From positions 5,642,731 through 5,706,730 of the forward strand of contig NC_085117.1 of the NCBI RefSeq assembly GCF_030269925.1: a DNA stretch of 64,000 bases. The letters run 5' to 3'. The stretch's first letter is position 1, and the number at the start of each line of letters is the position of its first letter. The position numbers and the translations under genes are program-made. Shown one piece after another: positions 40,367-51,568 of this stretch. The notes beneath the pieces were generated by a model. The model saw only the letters and a list, made by a program, of their open reading frames with translations, ran no database searches and was not told the origin of the DNA. Source of the DNA: Bombyx mori (taxonomy: Eukaryota > Arthropoda > Insecta > Lepidoptera > Bombycidae).

Positions 40367-40881
40367 ACTAGCTGTATTCGTCCGCTTCGCTGGGCATTTA
40401 AAATTAACATTATTATAATTTCTCACCCCCATAAAGATTCTCATCATTATGGCCCCCGCGACATTTTATTACTGGTGGTAGGACCTCTTGTGAGTCCGCA
40501 CGGGTAGGTACCACCACCCTGCCTATTTCTGCCGTGAAGCAGTAATGCGTTTCGGTTTGAAGGGTGGGGCAGCCGTTGTAACTATAATTGAGACCTTAGA
40601 ACTTATATCTCAAGGTGGGTGGCGCATTTACGTTGTAGATGTCTATGGGCTCCAGTAACCACTTAACACCAGGTGGGCTGTGAGCTCGTCCACTCACAAA
40701 AGCAATAAAAAAAAATTGTGTAGGGAGTCCAACAATCATATAAATATTAGCTTATCCATTAAGTTCATGTATTTTCTACATGGATACCAAGTTTTAAGTC
40801 AATCGGATGCATGAATCAGTAGTTATAACAGACCATCCGTAAAAACCACTGTAAATTTATATATTAGTATAGAAGTATAGA
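40367..40881 (-). mobile_element. Helitron, family E, split by Bm1
   Basis: On the minus strand: TCTATACTTCTATACTAATA start, ATTTACAGTGGTTTTTACGG, and an end CAGCGAAGCGGACGAATACAGCTAGT-type. A Bm1 interrupts it at 40470-40715. A copy without Bm1 lies at 51147-51353. Confidence 0.8.
40470..40715 (+). mobile_element. Bm1 SINE, 5'-truncated, inside a Helitron
   Basis: ATTACTGGTGGTAGGACC through CAATAAAAAAAAA, with few differences from the family consensus. It is inserted in the family E Helitron, so it is younger than that element. Confidence 0.93.
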
Positions 40882-41642
40882 TTGAACAGGACAACAGTAC
40901 AAATAAAGTGTCGACCTGATTTCTTGCGTGTCCACACACGGAGCTCTCAATAAACACTCGGTAAACGTCGCTTAACCTCATTAAAGAAATATCGGTACCT
41001 ACGAATATTTTAGATCTGTATCACCTGTGGTCCGACTATGAATCGCCACACAACGACGCCCGTGAGTCGCCCCGCTCAGAGGCCGGGAACAAGGGTCCGC
41101 TGTTAACAAGCGTCCCGCAAAATTAAAACTTGCTCTGCAGACTGTACCTGTTCCGCTCCACAATACATAATTAATTCTTCGCTCGTTTCATCCCGAAATA
41201 CACGGGCCTTGCTTTCGGACCGGACTCCGAGCAAATCTTGACCTTAAGCGCCGCTTGTTAGGGTCGAAAATATTTAAATATCAGAGGTGCCGGCTATCAA
41301 GATTTGAAGATCATTCACAAAAGTCGACAATCAACAGTAGGAGTCAAAGCGAAAGCAAAAAATGAAGCTCAAATTATGAAAGTTTGAAGTCTCGTGATCT
41401 TTAGGCTTTTCAGTTTATTTATTTTGTGGCTATGACCTGGGTTGGGTTTGGGTGCGAAGACCAAGAGAACACACGATGCTGCTCTATTAAACATATTTTG
41501 AGATAATATTCAGTGTAAAATATCAATTAATGTTGTCTTGGGTTTCATCACGCCTAAAAGAAATTTGCTTCATTGTACGTTTTGGCGTCATTGCAGTAGC
41601 TAGTTCCGAGCTCACCCACGCTACGTACGTAACGACAAATAT
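40882..41642. other. No recognised feature
   Basis: Non-coding. Confidence 0.4.
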
Positions 41643-42003
41643 TGTTACGTCGGTAAGAGTAACGCCGTCTATCGCCGAATAGTCGAACGAATATTGAAGG
41701 ATCTAGTAGCATCTAGAACGCTCGAGAAGTACAACGCCATCTATTGTCAGATAGCGGAAACATAATACTCTGCTTGTGTGGAATATTCTCGATAATTCTA
41801 AGGATGTGGTATCGGCTATAAAAGCGATGCAGTCAGTCAGTAATCGGAACTACTCGAAGCGAAACAGCGAACGGATCACCTGAAGCGAAACGGAAGAAGC
41901 GAATTGAGAATTTCAAAGTGTTTTAAGTGTTGAATTAAAAATTAAATAAATTAATTTGTACTTTGGTGGAACGTTTATTTATCCCGAACCCCAGCGCGTA
42001 ACA
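41643..42003 (+). mobile_element. Solo LTR with 4-bp target duplication ATAT
   Basis: TGTTACG...CGTAACA ends, with ATAT on both sides (41639-41642 and 42004-42007). Inside, GGCTATAAAAGCG is a TATA-like box. AGTCAGTCAGT about 15 bases on is initiator-like, and an AATAAA lies near 41945. Homologous to 9084-9467. Confidence 0.88.
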
Positions 42004-42065
42004 ATATGTATAAATGTGTAGTAAAACAAATATTTGCAAAAATTACAAACTTACGTATCTAATCG

Positions 42066-42190
42066 TTGTTAAGGCGCACTGTGAGCCCGCGCGGGTCAAA
42101 ACCACCGGCCTACATATTTCTGCCGCAAAGTTGTTTCGATAAACTCAACAACAGATAGATCATGAGCTACGCATCCCACCTATAGCAATA
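42066..42190 (+). mobile_element. Bm1 SINE remnant, highly divergent
   Basis: CACTGTGAGCCCGCGCGGGT and TACATATTTCTGCCGC follow the Bm1 centre. The rest is decayed up to TAGCAATAAAGG. Confidence 0.6.
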
Positions 42191-42792
42191 AAGGAAATTC
42201 TGCAATCAATTAAAAAGATCGCAGACGATCATATGAAAAAATTAGTGGTGAGTGGTCATCATGGACATCAACAATGCCACGTACAAAGTCAAGCTGCTGC
42301 ATATCGTTAATCAAGAACTGATGAACACGTCAACAAGGCCATGACAATAACTTGGCATTATTGTTAAGATCATCGCAAGTGTAGGTACTAGTATTGATCA
42401 ATGTTTTCAAATTACAAATATGATCTAAGCTAACGGCGTGTGTATTTTAGTTATTTTTAATACAAACGATTGTTATAAGACTGAGAGCAACACTATAATT
42501 AAAGCACTTAATCCAAAGCTCGTTCAGGTCTAGAATGCTACTGCTGAGTAATGAGTACTGAGCACTGAGCACTGAGTAGCTCTACATCATAAGCGGCTGT
42601 TGCTAGCAACAACTACTGGTATTTGAAAAAACAGTAAGAAATGTTAATGGTAAACTGAGAGTAACAGAAGCTGTAATATTACACAACTCACTCTAAAACG
42701 AATTTGTGAATTAAGCTGAGTCCAGTGTTACTCTTAGGTGCGCAGATAATGCACATGCATCTTCCTACAAGTCACACGTTCAAGTCACACTA
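42191..42792. other. No recognised feature
   Basis: Includes a short GAGTACTGAGCACTGAGC run near 42550. Otherwise unremarkable. Confidence 0.4.
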
Positions 42793-43055
42793 TTTTTTAT
42801 TTTTATTGTTTAGATGTCTGGACGATCTCACAGCCCACCTGGTGTTAAGTGGTTACTGGAGCCCATAGACATCTACAACGTAAATTTGCCACACACCTTG
42901 AGATATAAGTTCTAAGGTCTCAGTATAGTCACAACGGCTGCTCCGCCCTTCAAACCGAAACGCATTACTGCTTCACGGCACCTGTGCGGACTCACAAGAG
43001 GTACCACCAGTAATTACGCAAATTCTAATTTTGACGCAAATTATAATTTAATAAT
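42793..43055 (-). mobile_element. Bm1 SINE, 5'-truncated
   Basis: The T-rich tail is on the left. The rc Bm1 body has a deletion around the GGTACCACCACCCTGCC block (CACGGCACCTGTGCGG). It ends in a repeated GCAAATT(C/A)TAATTT. Confidence 0.88.
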
Positions 43056-43747
43056 TGCAACAAAATCACAAGAGGGGGAATAAACATTATGTGTGTGAGA
43101 AAACTGAAATTAAGTGCCAGACTTAATATGTTATGCACGTAACGCTCCGTTGGTTACATACTGAAAAGAGTAAATTTTACGGCAACTAATTTGCCCGCCC
43201 TGTTCCGACCTAAAGCCGGCGTCGCCAAGTCGACTACGCTATCCCCTTATGAACGATACATTGCCGATTTTCTATGATTGCCACATGTAATTTACTAATG
43301 AAAACACGCAATGTACTAAATTTCGCATGAAGCTTCAGGTAATACAGTGTGATGAATAGGCGCTGTGGAACCCTGATTAATATGAACCTGGAGTGGTTCC
43401 ACTATTGTTTGTTTGCTCGTATCTCTGCGAGGGCGGGGTGTAGGGGGAGTGGGGGACCCATTTGTGTCCTTTTTTATGGGCATCGTTATTCGTGAATTCG
43501 TCCGCGCGGACGCTTTAAATTTGACGCGCGACCGAACCCACGCCCGTGACGCCGCGTGTACAGATGACGTGTACTGGTTTTATTGTGAACGCATTATACC
43601 TACCCACCCGGGGTATTGAGACAAGTCATGATACTTTCGATATTGATGTGGTCGATAAAATGATTTCTACTAAAATTAAGATAATATTTTTAATACATTC
43701 GTATGTAGTTGATCTAGGCCAAAGGTCTTGATTGAATTTTATTTTTC
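43056..43747. other. No recognised feature
   Basis: Frames at 43413-43731 show no motif. Confidence 0.4.
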
Positions 43748-44047
43748 ACTAGCTGACCCGGCAGACTTCGTAGTGCCTCAATCGATAAATAAAAGACCTA
43801 AATTTTTGTATAAAATAAACTTAAAACAAACAAAAGGAATCCGTCCGACGGGGGACACATCAAAGGGATACCAACATTTTTATTTTTATTTCATTCCGAG
43901 CATTTTCATATTTATTTACCTCTTAAACCTTCTCTGGACTTCCAAAAATAATAATTCAAGACCAAAATTAGACAAACCGGTCCAGCCGTTCTCGAGTTTT
44001 AGCGAGACTAACGAACACCAATTCATTTTTATATATATGTATATAGA
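43748..44047 (-). mobile_element. Non-autonomous Helitron, family B
   Basis: The plus strand runs ACTAGCTGACCCGGCAGAC to TTTTTATATATATGTATATAGA. The long frame through it (43728-44228) is an artefact of the repeat. Confidence 0.88.
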
Positions 44048-45334
44048 TTATGGACGCGAATCTTGCAACTGGACCGCTATAAAAATGTTAGGATTTTGGT
44101 CTCAAGCTTGCGTCATCCTCAGTGGCAAAGAGCTGGCCGGTATATCCCGAGGATCCAGCGTAGCAGTTATCATCCATTCATACTTTGCCTTCGAGTGTCA
44201 TATTAAGGTATTGGGCGCAAGTGCGTAAAATTGCCCGGATCGACTTATCCACGACGAGGAATGACCCTTCTCCAACTGAGATTGTCATTTATTGAGCCTG
44301 TTGGACCATAAAGTACGGTAAAATTTGTAGAAAGCCTTCGCTAAGCCTCACCTCAGAATTCGCTGGCTTCAAAACAAGTCGCTCACATAAGAATACGCTT
44401 TGTGCGTGCTGTGATGAATGATTAACATCGAAGGTTTGGCCTGTACTCTAGTAATTAATGTTCATTGTCTTTCCGTGTTTTCTCATTAATATTGGATACA
44501 TGTTCTTGTCATGATAAAACTGACTGGGGCGACAAAGTTAACAGAAGTGGGTTTGGAGCCAAATGGAATTTTTGAAACCCACCATCCGCTTGGCGTTGCT
44601 TGAGTCCTCACAAGACTTTCTCCGCACGTAGTATTCCTCCTTAAAAAATGCGATCAAATAAGTTCACTGCTGCAGGAAAGAGTTCTTAGAAATCTTGCCA
44701 AAACCAAAATATTTTGTCGAGCGCAATGAATGTAGCGCCCAGAAGCGCGTCGCGTTCCTGGGTTGCAGTTGATAAGAGACGTCCTGGTCATTACGTCGTC
44801 TTTAATTTAAATATGAATAGGGCGTCAAGTCAAAGCAACTGCTTAGAAAGTACGCGACTGGAGATAAATAAGCACTGGTTAATAATAAATATTTCATGCC
44901 ATAGAGAGGACTTCCTTTATAACGATTGATATTTGTGAGTCATACAGACTCAGGAAACAGCAGAAACATACGATTGAAATGGAGGTTACAATAACATTTC
45001 AACACTAAGTAACCATCTTACACCAGTTCTGTTAGCTCCACGAAGGTACTTTATGTTGTTACTAAAAGTGAATTAACATAAATCTTCATTCGGCTAGAAG
45101 GTAGTCAGAAAGCTACCGAGTATACATACAGTACTCAGTACGAATGGGTTGCCCCATCGCCCCACTCGCTCGTGATGTGAACATGACCTAATATCTTGAC
45201 CCCCGCTCCATGGCTACACGCACAGAGCATCCATCACAGACGCGACAGACTTTAAAATAAGTATGTAATAAATTTTAATTCGTCAGTGTTACGCACCGAA
45301 ACGTCGAAAAACCCCAACTATCTTCTTTAAAAGT
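44048..45334. other. No recognised feature
   Basis: About 1.3 kb of unique-looking sequence. The frame at 44714-44929 has no motif. If host sequence survives in this window, this is one of the cleaner stretches. Confidence 0.4.
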
Positions 45335-45635
45335 ATAGGTATATATAAAAATGAATTGCTGTTGGTTAGTCTCGCTAAAACTCGAAAACGGCTGGACCGA
45401 TTTGGCTAATTTTGGTTTTTAAATATTTGTGGAAGTCTAGAGAAGGTTTAAAAGATAGATAAATATAAAAATGCTCGGAATATAATAACTTAAATATAAA
45501 TAACAATTTTGTTTTCCCCGTAATGTTTCCCCCGTCGGACGGATTCCTTTTGTTTGTTTTAAGTTTATTTTATACAAAAATTTAGGTCTTTTATTTATCG
45601 ACTAAGGCACTACGAAGTCTGCTGGGTCAGCTAGT
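45335..45635 (+). mobile_element. Non-autonomous Helitron, family B
   Basis: Sense copy: TATATATAAAAATGAATTGC start, CCCCCGTCGGACGGATTCC inside, CTGCTGGGTCAGCTAGT end. Confidence 0.88.
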
Positions 45636-46204
45636 ACTCGATAAATTTACTTACAGTAAGGCGAGTAATTCACTTTCATCATCCATCTAATTGCAGTATG
45701 CTTGATGTAATGTACTGTAAAGTTGGTGATAACTTTATTGAAAGATTTATTTAGTGATATTATGATGCAGAATGTGGCATTTTCCTGATACACATTGCTA
45801 CTTCTTGGTCGCTGAGGTGGTCCGTGGTCCCGTGTTGGGAAGGTGCCTGCTAGAAGTCATTCAGTACGACGTCGGCGCTTTACGCATTGGGACGTGTGAC
45901 CCCTCTACGCTTGCTCCGTGTAAGGCACCGTTGAAATATCGTCCGGCGCCGGGGCCGCTTCTATTTTTCACCTATATTTTTAGGTAGTTATTGCCAGCCC
46001 TCTTGAAATATACTAAAGGTCATTTTAATGTGTAAAATGTACATGCAAAAAATATGGGAGGAAAGATGTTCTTATAAACTTTGAATCCACAGAATATTGT
46101 ACGCAGAAACAGAATCATGTTTGTAACAAATGAACTACACTGTCCAGGAAATGTCCGTGCCCTATCGGTCCCGGGCGAGGTGCGCAGAACTGCCGTCAGG
46201 CGAC
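45636..46204. other. No recognised feature
   Basis: The plus-strand frame at 45772-45987 (71 codons) was inspected; no motif or family was recognised. Confidence 0.4.
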
Positions 46205-46625
46205 TACTGCTGTTAGCGGTCCGGTTCATCATTCTCCTGCCCTTCTTCTAGTCACCTGGGGTCGGCGCAACATGTTTTCTCCTTCCGTACTCTTATATCA
46301 TATACTATTTCTTCGCTCACTCTCCTCTTACCCAAATCGTCTTTCACGCAATCTATCCATTTCTTTCTCTGCCACTTCCTCTATATCCTTCCACATTCAT
46401 AGTTAACATTCTCTTACCAACCTCATTTTCATTTCGTCTCATCACATGTCCATACCATCCCAAACGCGCACTTCTCAGCTTCTCTGTCACAGATGCCACT
46501 TTCAGACTTCCTCTAACTAAATATGTTTATTTATACCGTATTCTATCCATTCTCGTTACTCCACACATCCATCTCAACATTCGCATCTCTGCTGCATGCA
46601 ATCGCCTTTCATCCGCCACTTTAAT
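46205..46625 (-). pseudogene. LINE reverse transcriptase C-terminal relic
   Basis: On the minus strand, frames with a few stops read VADERRLHAAEMRMLRWMCG, VTRMDRIRYK, KLRSARLGWYGHVMRRNENE and GYRGSGRERNG. This is the C-terminal tail (GvTr.DrIrn...RL.WyGHVmRR....) of a very common class of insect LINE endonuclease/reverse transcriptases. Stops (TAA/TAG) and the lack of any RT core make it a dead fragment. It shows that a LINE distinct from the Jockey and R1 elements once inserted here. Confidence 0.75.
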
Positions 46626-47099
46626 TGTCCATCGGGAGCCGATATTGTGACATGTATTTGTGCACGACAGCACGACGGCACGTTCGAACCGCAACCTGGT
46701 CCCGACTCCACGCTCTCTCGCGTTGAGGGCTCACACTCCGAGTACTCGTGGTATAATAACTGCATCTAGGAAACTGTGAGATTATGTGACGGATTTGGAG
46801 CTACGTTGAACCTTGAGTATAATAGAAACTCTTTATTAGACACCACATATACAGAGTAAGCATATAGCACAAATAATATACGGTGACATAAATTGCCGGC
46901 CTTATCGCTGAAAGCGATCTCTTCCAGGCAACCTTGCAGGGAGAGGAATAAGCAAACTAGCATGGACGGTGCTATATCTTAATAAATTTACATAAAATAT
47001 ATACTTATATACACATGTGAAAAATAAATACAATACAAGATAGACTTCAATACAAATAAATACTAAAATTATGCAAGTAATTACAAAATAATTAGCAAG
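46626..47099. other. No recognised feature
   Basis: Non-coding between two LINE relics. Confidence 0.45.
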
Positions 47100-47480
47100 T
47101 TATCCAGTTATATCGTAGGAGTCATATTATTATGCAAGGTAGTGCGAATTTAATCTGAACTTGAAAATTTCCGGCGAGGACGATTGTTTGATGCTTAAGG
47201 GTAGTGCATTCCATAAACGGACTGCTTCAACCGCAAAGGAATGGTCATAAAATGACGTCCCGTGAGCCGGAAACTTCAGCATTAAATTCTCCGATGACCT
47301 AAATGAATGGGAGCTTGCAGTATGTAGGAAAGAAAAACGTTCCTGGAGGTAGCGCAGGTACGAGGAATTAAACAGGACACTGTAAAGAAGAGACAATATA
47401 TTAACATTCCAGCGACAACGAATAGGAAGCCATGAGTATAGTGTCTTTTTATACGATCCATGACACTAAGTGTGAGCATT
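47100..47480 (-). pseudogene. LINE reverse transcriptase C-terminus (LWNALP motif)
   Basis: The frame ending at 47130 (stop TAG) reads LLYSVLFNSSYLRYLQERFS, then FAVEAVRLWNALPLSIK and IFKFRLNSHYLA. Upstream in the same frame, RCRWNVNILSLLYSVLF is open, then a stop (near 47450). This Y..SF...AVRLWNALP...FK pattern is the C-terminal end of CR1/Jockey-type LINEs, not of the elements at 23-37 kb. It is 5'-truncated. I cannot exclude that it is the last part of an expressed domesticated gene, but there is no sign of one. Confidence 0.7.
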
Positions 47481-48689
47481 AAATGCACAATGCAATGACA
47501 TTATTCATGACAGGGACAACTAGATAAAAAAACGCAAATATTAGTTATCGTAGACTGTGCCTATGTATCCATAAAATCGTATGTACATATGTAATAAATT
47601 GATGCAAAGCAACATACAAAAAAAATATGTGTGCAATTCACACGTGGTAGAAGTGAAACCTTCCAAAATTAAAATACAATTATCCTAAACGTCTTAAGTA
47701 TATGTAAAATTTTGTCATTAGTAAATAATTGTAAGGTAGCGCCCTCTGTGAATTGATATTTTAATTTCACATATAATCCTAAATTAAAATTCACTACAAG
47801 AGCTTTCATACACACGTTAGTATTAAAAAATCTCACAGATGGCGCTGTATTAAATAGTATGTATATTTCTGTCTCATTCTTTGTGTGTCTCTTACCTGTC
47901 GTTTTTTCCGTTGCATCCGGTTTGAAATCACAACGATTCTAAAGAAGTTTTCACTTCAAAAATACGTACGCACGTAATGAGTTTTAAAAAGTCGTTACGA
48001 CATTTACAACAGTAAATATCGTTACGATTTATTTTATACCTATTCTCTCCCCGGTGGATTACACTCATTATAACCGGGACGCCGTCATCCGCTCCTGTCA
48101 CGGCGATGAATATTGTAATCCGTCACGGGCACAACTATTGACTGGCATGACTGCCGGGTAAAGTGAGATATATTATGTTTGTTAATGCTATATAATATGC
48201 GATTATATGGTAATTTAAATTAATAGCGATGACTCGGGAGTACTACAGGTCATTTGATTACGAGGCAGCGCAAGTGGATGTTTGGGACGAGGTTGTGCCT
48301 ACATAAACAGTAACTATTGGCTATGAATTTAGTATATACTTAGATTGTCATACAAATTTATTATAAAGAGTACCTCCGGTCATCGACATTTAGTAGTAAT
48401 TCAGTGCAATAGTACACTGAAAGTGAAATAGAGTTGTTGTTTCTATTTCCGAACAGCAAAACGTTTCATTGATCTGTAGCGACAGTAAGAACAAGATCGT
48501 AGCACTGTTGCTCAAATTACATACATTTCTACGACAATCACGTTACTGAAACTCAAACAAAACTCATCAGCGCTAAACGTGAGCGTCGCTTTATCTGCTC
48601 CGCAAACGACGTTACGATGAGTAGCGCTTAATGGATTAGGTTGAACTACCTAACTACTTACGAACTCGTTACGAGACAGATCGCGGCGG
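47481..48689. other. No recognised feature
   Basis: About 1.2 kb, AT-rich, with no motif and no shared repeat noticed. Confidence 0.4.
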
Positions 48690-48895
48690 CACACGTGCGG
48701 CGCGGTGTGTGATGCCGTGTGCGGTGCGTGGTGTGATGCGGTGTGCGGTGCGTGGTGCGGTGCGGTGTGTGGTGCGGTGTGTGGTGCGGTGTGCGATGTA
48801 GTGTGCGGTGCGGTGTGCGGTGCGGTGTGCGGTGCGGTGTGCTGTGCGATGTGCGGTGCGGTGTGCGGTGCGGTGGTGCGGCGCGGTGTGGTCTA
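48690..48895. repeat. GC-rich minisatellite (about 10-bp units)
   Basis: Units of GTGTGCGGTGCG and variants (GGTGCGGTGTGTGGTGC) fill about 200 bp. It starts directly beyond the poly(A) of the R1-clade LINE. Frames reading PHRTPHRT or VCGAVCGA are artefacts of the repeat. Confidence 0.9.
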
Positions 48896-48899
48896 CACT

Positions 48900-50128
48900 T
48901 TTTTTTTTTTTTCGGGTAGGGGGCCGAACCTCCTACGAGGTCCCCGCGCAAAAGGGGCGCGCGGGGTATGTCAGACTCAACGATCTGCATGGTGTTGTGA
49001 GCAGACCGCGGGCCCAAGGATTTTAGGACCCACCCACTAAACGACTCCCCTGCACTCTTACACCCGACGTCCGATCCCCTCCGAGGTCAGAACCCGGATG
49101 AGGTAGGGGGGGTACCGCGGTCAACACTACAACCAGACGGCGCGGCTCACCCCAAGGACGCCCAGCCGACGGAGCCTTCGAGGCGAATCGAAGGCTCTGA
49201 AACGTCGGCCGTCTCGGTACGGCAGCCCGTCGGGCCGCCCAGACGGTGCCGCTGGTGTCCCGGAATACCCCGCTGGACCAGAACCAGCCTGCCGGGTCGG
49301 GACGCGATACACCGTCGACCGGTCGCTCTATTCACTCCACGGCAGCGCGCTAGAGTGCTGGTAGCGCGCCGCGCGGCCTCACCCCCTCAGGTCGCCCCTT
49401 GACCTTCACCGGGGGGAGGCCGCTACCTACAGGGGCCGGGACGTACGGGCGTATTCCCGCCTCCGGCCCCCGGCTCGACGGCGACGGATCGGTGCGGAAA
49501 GGGAAGAGCTCTCCCTCTCTCGCTCCGCCGCCTCCTTCTGCGAGATGGTGGACTCGCAGAAGTCGAGCATCGCCTTCCAGGACGCGTCGCTGCCGAGCAT
49601 CGTAGCCACGACGCGCGGCAGCGAGAGGTCCTCTCCTATGACCGCGACGAGGGCGGCGCGTTGCTCATCGAATCCAGAGCAACGCGCCAATGTATGTTCC
49701 GCTGTGTCTTCCTCGTCGCGGTCCGTGCAGTGGTGGCACTGCGCCGTCGGTTCCCTTCCGGCTATCTTGAAGAGGTACCGGCCAAAACACCCATGGCCGG
49801 TCAACATCTGCGTCAGCCGGAAGGTGAGGCATCCGCGGTCGCGGCCCACCCAGTCCGCGAGAACCGGGCGGACCGCCTCGACGGTACGGATGCCGGCCGA
49901 CGGGTCCGCCAAGCGGCGAGACCACGCCTCCAGCACGGACCGCCGAGATTGGAGCCTCCACGCTCGAACTACACCTTCGCCGGGGCGCCCTTCCCCCCTA
50001 GATCGGAGGTCGCTACGCCACCTGTAATCAGCAGTGAGCGCCTCCGCCTCCAGGTCCCAGGGGTGTGGTCTACCCTTACTACGCGATACTATGTAGGTGT
50101 TTTGAGAATCGACTAACCGAGTACACAT
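48900..50128 (-). mobile_element. R1-clade LINE, 5'-truncated
   Basis: C-terminal part of ORF2 (49427-50128), a GC-rich 3' UTR of about 520 nt and a 12-nt poly(A) (T-run 48900-48912). The same 3' UTR occurs as a scrap at 4152-4255. The GC content is much higher than the surroundings. Its site is not in rDNA as far as can be seen, so it is more like the TRAS/SART/RT1-type R1-clade relatives than R1 itself. Confidence 0.82.
49427..50128 (-). pseudogene. R1-clade ORF2 C-terminal domain (CCHC)
   Basis: The 233-codon open frame contains FRLTQMLTGHGCFGRYL and CHHCTDRDEEDTAEHTLARC, a C-x2-C-x10-H-x4-C knuckle. Together these are the hallmark of the region after the RT in R1-clade LINEs (LTQ.LTGHGCF..YL...C..C....DT.EH.L..C). 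The endonuclease and RT are absent, and the ATG at 50126-50128 is not a true start. A charged Arg-rich tail follows. Strong plus-strand frames at 49545-50116 are GC shadows. No frameshift was seen in what remains. Confidence 0.85.
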
Positions 50129-50454
50129 TAATATATTACATCACCGTAAACGGAGTTTATAGTCCGTACAAATATTAACGACGTACCTATATTATGCCTA
50201 TTTGTATTTGTTTCGTAATTGAAGAATCTTAGATGAAACTGGTGAAGCATTTAATAAGTATTGATATTCAAATGTTGAGTACCTACTTGTTCGTTCGTGA
50301 GCACGAAAACTTTAAAGTATTTGAATTGTCGGAAATAGTTTACAACGGTAACGCGACGTCGCTCCCGGATTGCTATGCAGACAATCGCCACCGATGTGAC
50401 AAGCGTGCGGCTACCTGCGGCCGGTTGTACACGACACTATTGGGGACACCCGTA

Positions 50455-50870
50455 AATGACGGTAGACTTTTTGGCGGGAACGCGAGGAGTGAAGTTGTGT
50501 GGTCTATTTTATTTTATCTATTTAGTGTTTCCTTAGGTTTAAATTCATAATAACGGTGGTTTATTAACTGTTTAGTATCTGTGAAAGTGCACCAATGTGG
50601 GAAAATAAACAAAGCCGCTGGACGTAACTTCTCGGGATCCTCCAAAAAGTCCACTAAAAAGTCTCAGTAATTGACCACCATTTTATTGAGATTATATTTC
50701 ATCCCAAATTATATTAGATCATTTCATTTCATGCCATGTTTGATCTTAATCAACTTCATATTTTCATTTCACTTCATATTATAATTTTTCATATATCAAA
50801 AAAAAATATTAAAATAAAACTTTACCTAAAGGCCTTAGTTACCAGGTCATAAAATCCCTTAAAAAAAGTA
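50455..50870 (+). mobile_element. A-tailed retroelement 3' end, copy 1 of 2
   Basis: It shares more than 400 bp with 59193-59604 in the same orientation: GGGAACGCGAGGAGTGAAG, GCCGCTGGACGTAACTTC, TCTCGGGATCCTCCAAAAAG, and CCTTAGTTACCAGGTCATAA then TTAAAAAAAG. It has no ORF, so it is probably the 3' UTR of a LINE or a SINE-like piece. The family was not identified. Confidence 0.7.
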
Positions 50871-50874
50871 AATG

Positions 50875-50938
50875 ACAGTAGCCACTGACCGTTAAGTGTG
50901 CCGTGTGCTCGTCTGACTATAATTGTAATAATAAAAGG
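50875..50938 (+). mobile_element. LINE 3' tail scrap
   Basis: GTAGCCACTGACCGTTAAGT and GTGTGCTCGTCTGACTATAA resemble the last 60 bases of the LINE fragment at 890-1250. Confidence 0.45.
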
Positions 50939-51146
50939 AATTGCGTGCCGTTCACCATTTACTTGACAGTAAGTTAATAATTGTCAAAACTTTTTTGGAG
51001 CATTGCAATCCTTTAAGAGTTTATGAAATTCAAATATATATTATTTATTTAATTATAACCACAAACATTAGCAATATTCACATTTCAAATCTTCACGAAA
51101 GATTTTATCGTAAAGACAAATCAATACTGTTAGTTAATATATAAAT

Positions 51147-51353
51147 CTACAGTGGTTTTTACGGATGTTCCGTTATAACTACTGAACCATGCATCCGATT
51201 GACTTGAAACTTGGTATCCATCTAGAAAATACATGTACTTAATGGATAGGCTGTTTATATGTTTAAATGAGTGTTGGACTCCCTAATAATAATGACAACA
51301 AATAATAATGTTAATTTTAAATGTCCAGCGAAGCGGGCGAGTACGGCTAGCAT
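51147..51353 (+). mobile_element. Non-autonomous Helitron, family E
   Basis: CTACAGTGGTTTTTACGG at the left, CGAAGCGGGCGAGTACGGCT then AGCAT at the right (3' CTAGT mutated). It is the uninterrupted paralogue of 40367-40881. Confidence 0.72.
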
Positions 51354-51359
51354 TATATA

Positions 51360-51568
51360 TCACTAGCGACCACCCTCGCTTCGCTTCGGAAACTGTAATT
51401 TATTATTATTTTCTCCACTATTTAATGGATGTTATTATACATATAAATCTTCCTCTTCAATCACTCTATCTATTAAAATAAACCGCATCAAAATCCGTTA
51501 CGTAGTTTTAAAGATTTAAATAGGGATATAGGGACAGAGAAAGCGACTTTGTTTTATACTATGTAGTG
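51360..51568 (-). mobile_element. Non-autonomous Helitron, family D
   Basis: The plus strand runs ACTAGCGACCACCCTCGC to ACTTTGTTTTATACTATGTAGTG. On the minus strand the body carries AAAACTACGTAACGGATTTTG, a very common arthropod Helitron block. It lies tail to tail with the family E copy. Confidence 0.8.

Noticed and set aside
43728..44228. 166-codon plus-strand frame
   Set aside because: It lies mostly over a family B Helitron; similar frames recur at 5842 and 54791 for the same reason.
45772..45987. 71-codon frame in repeat-free sequence
   Set aside because: No motif, no repeat, no supporting context; length within chance.
48658..49040. Frames with PHRTPHRT or VCGAVCGA repeats
   Set aside because: Direct translation of the GTGCGGTGTG minisatellite; no start context or other domain.
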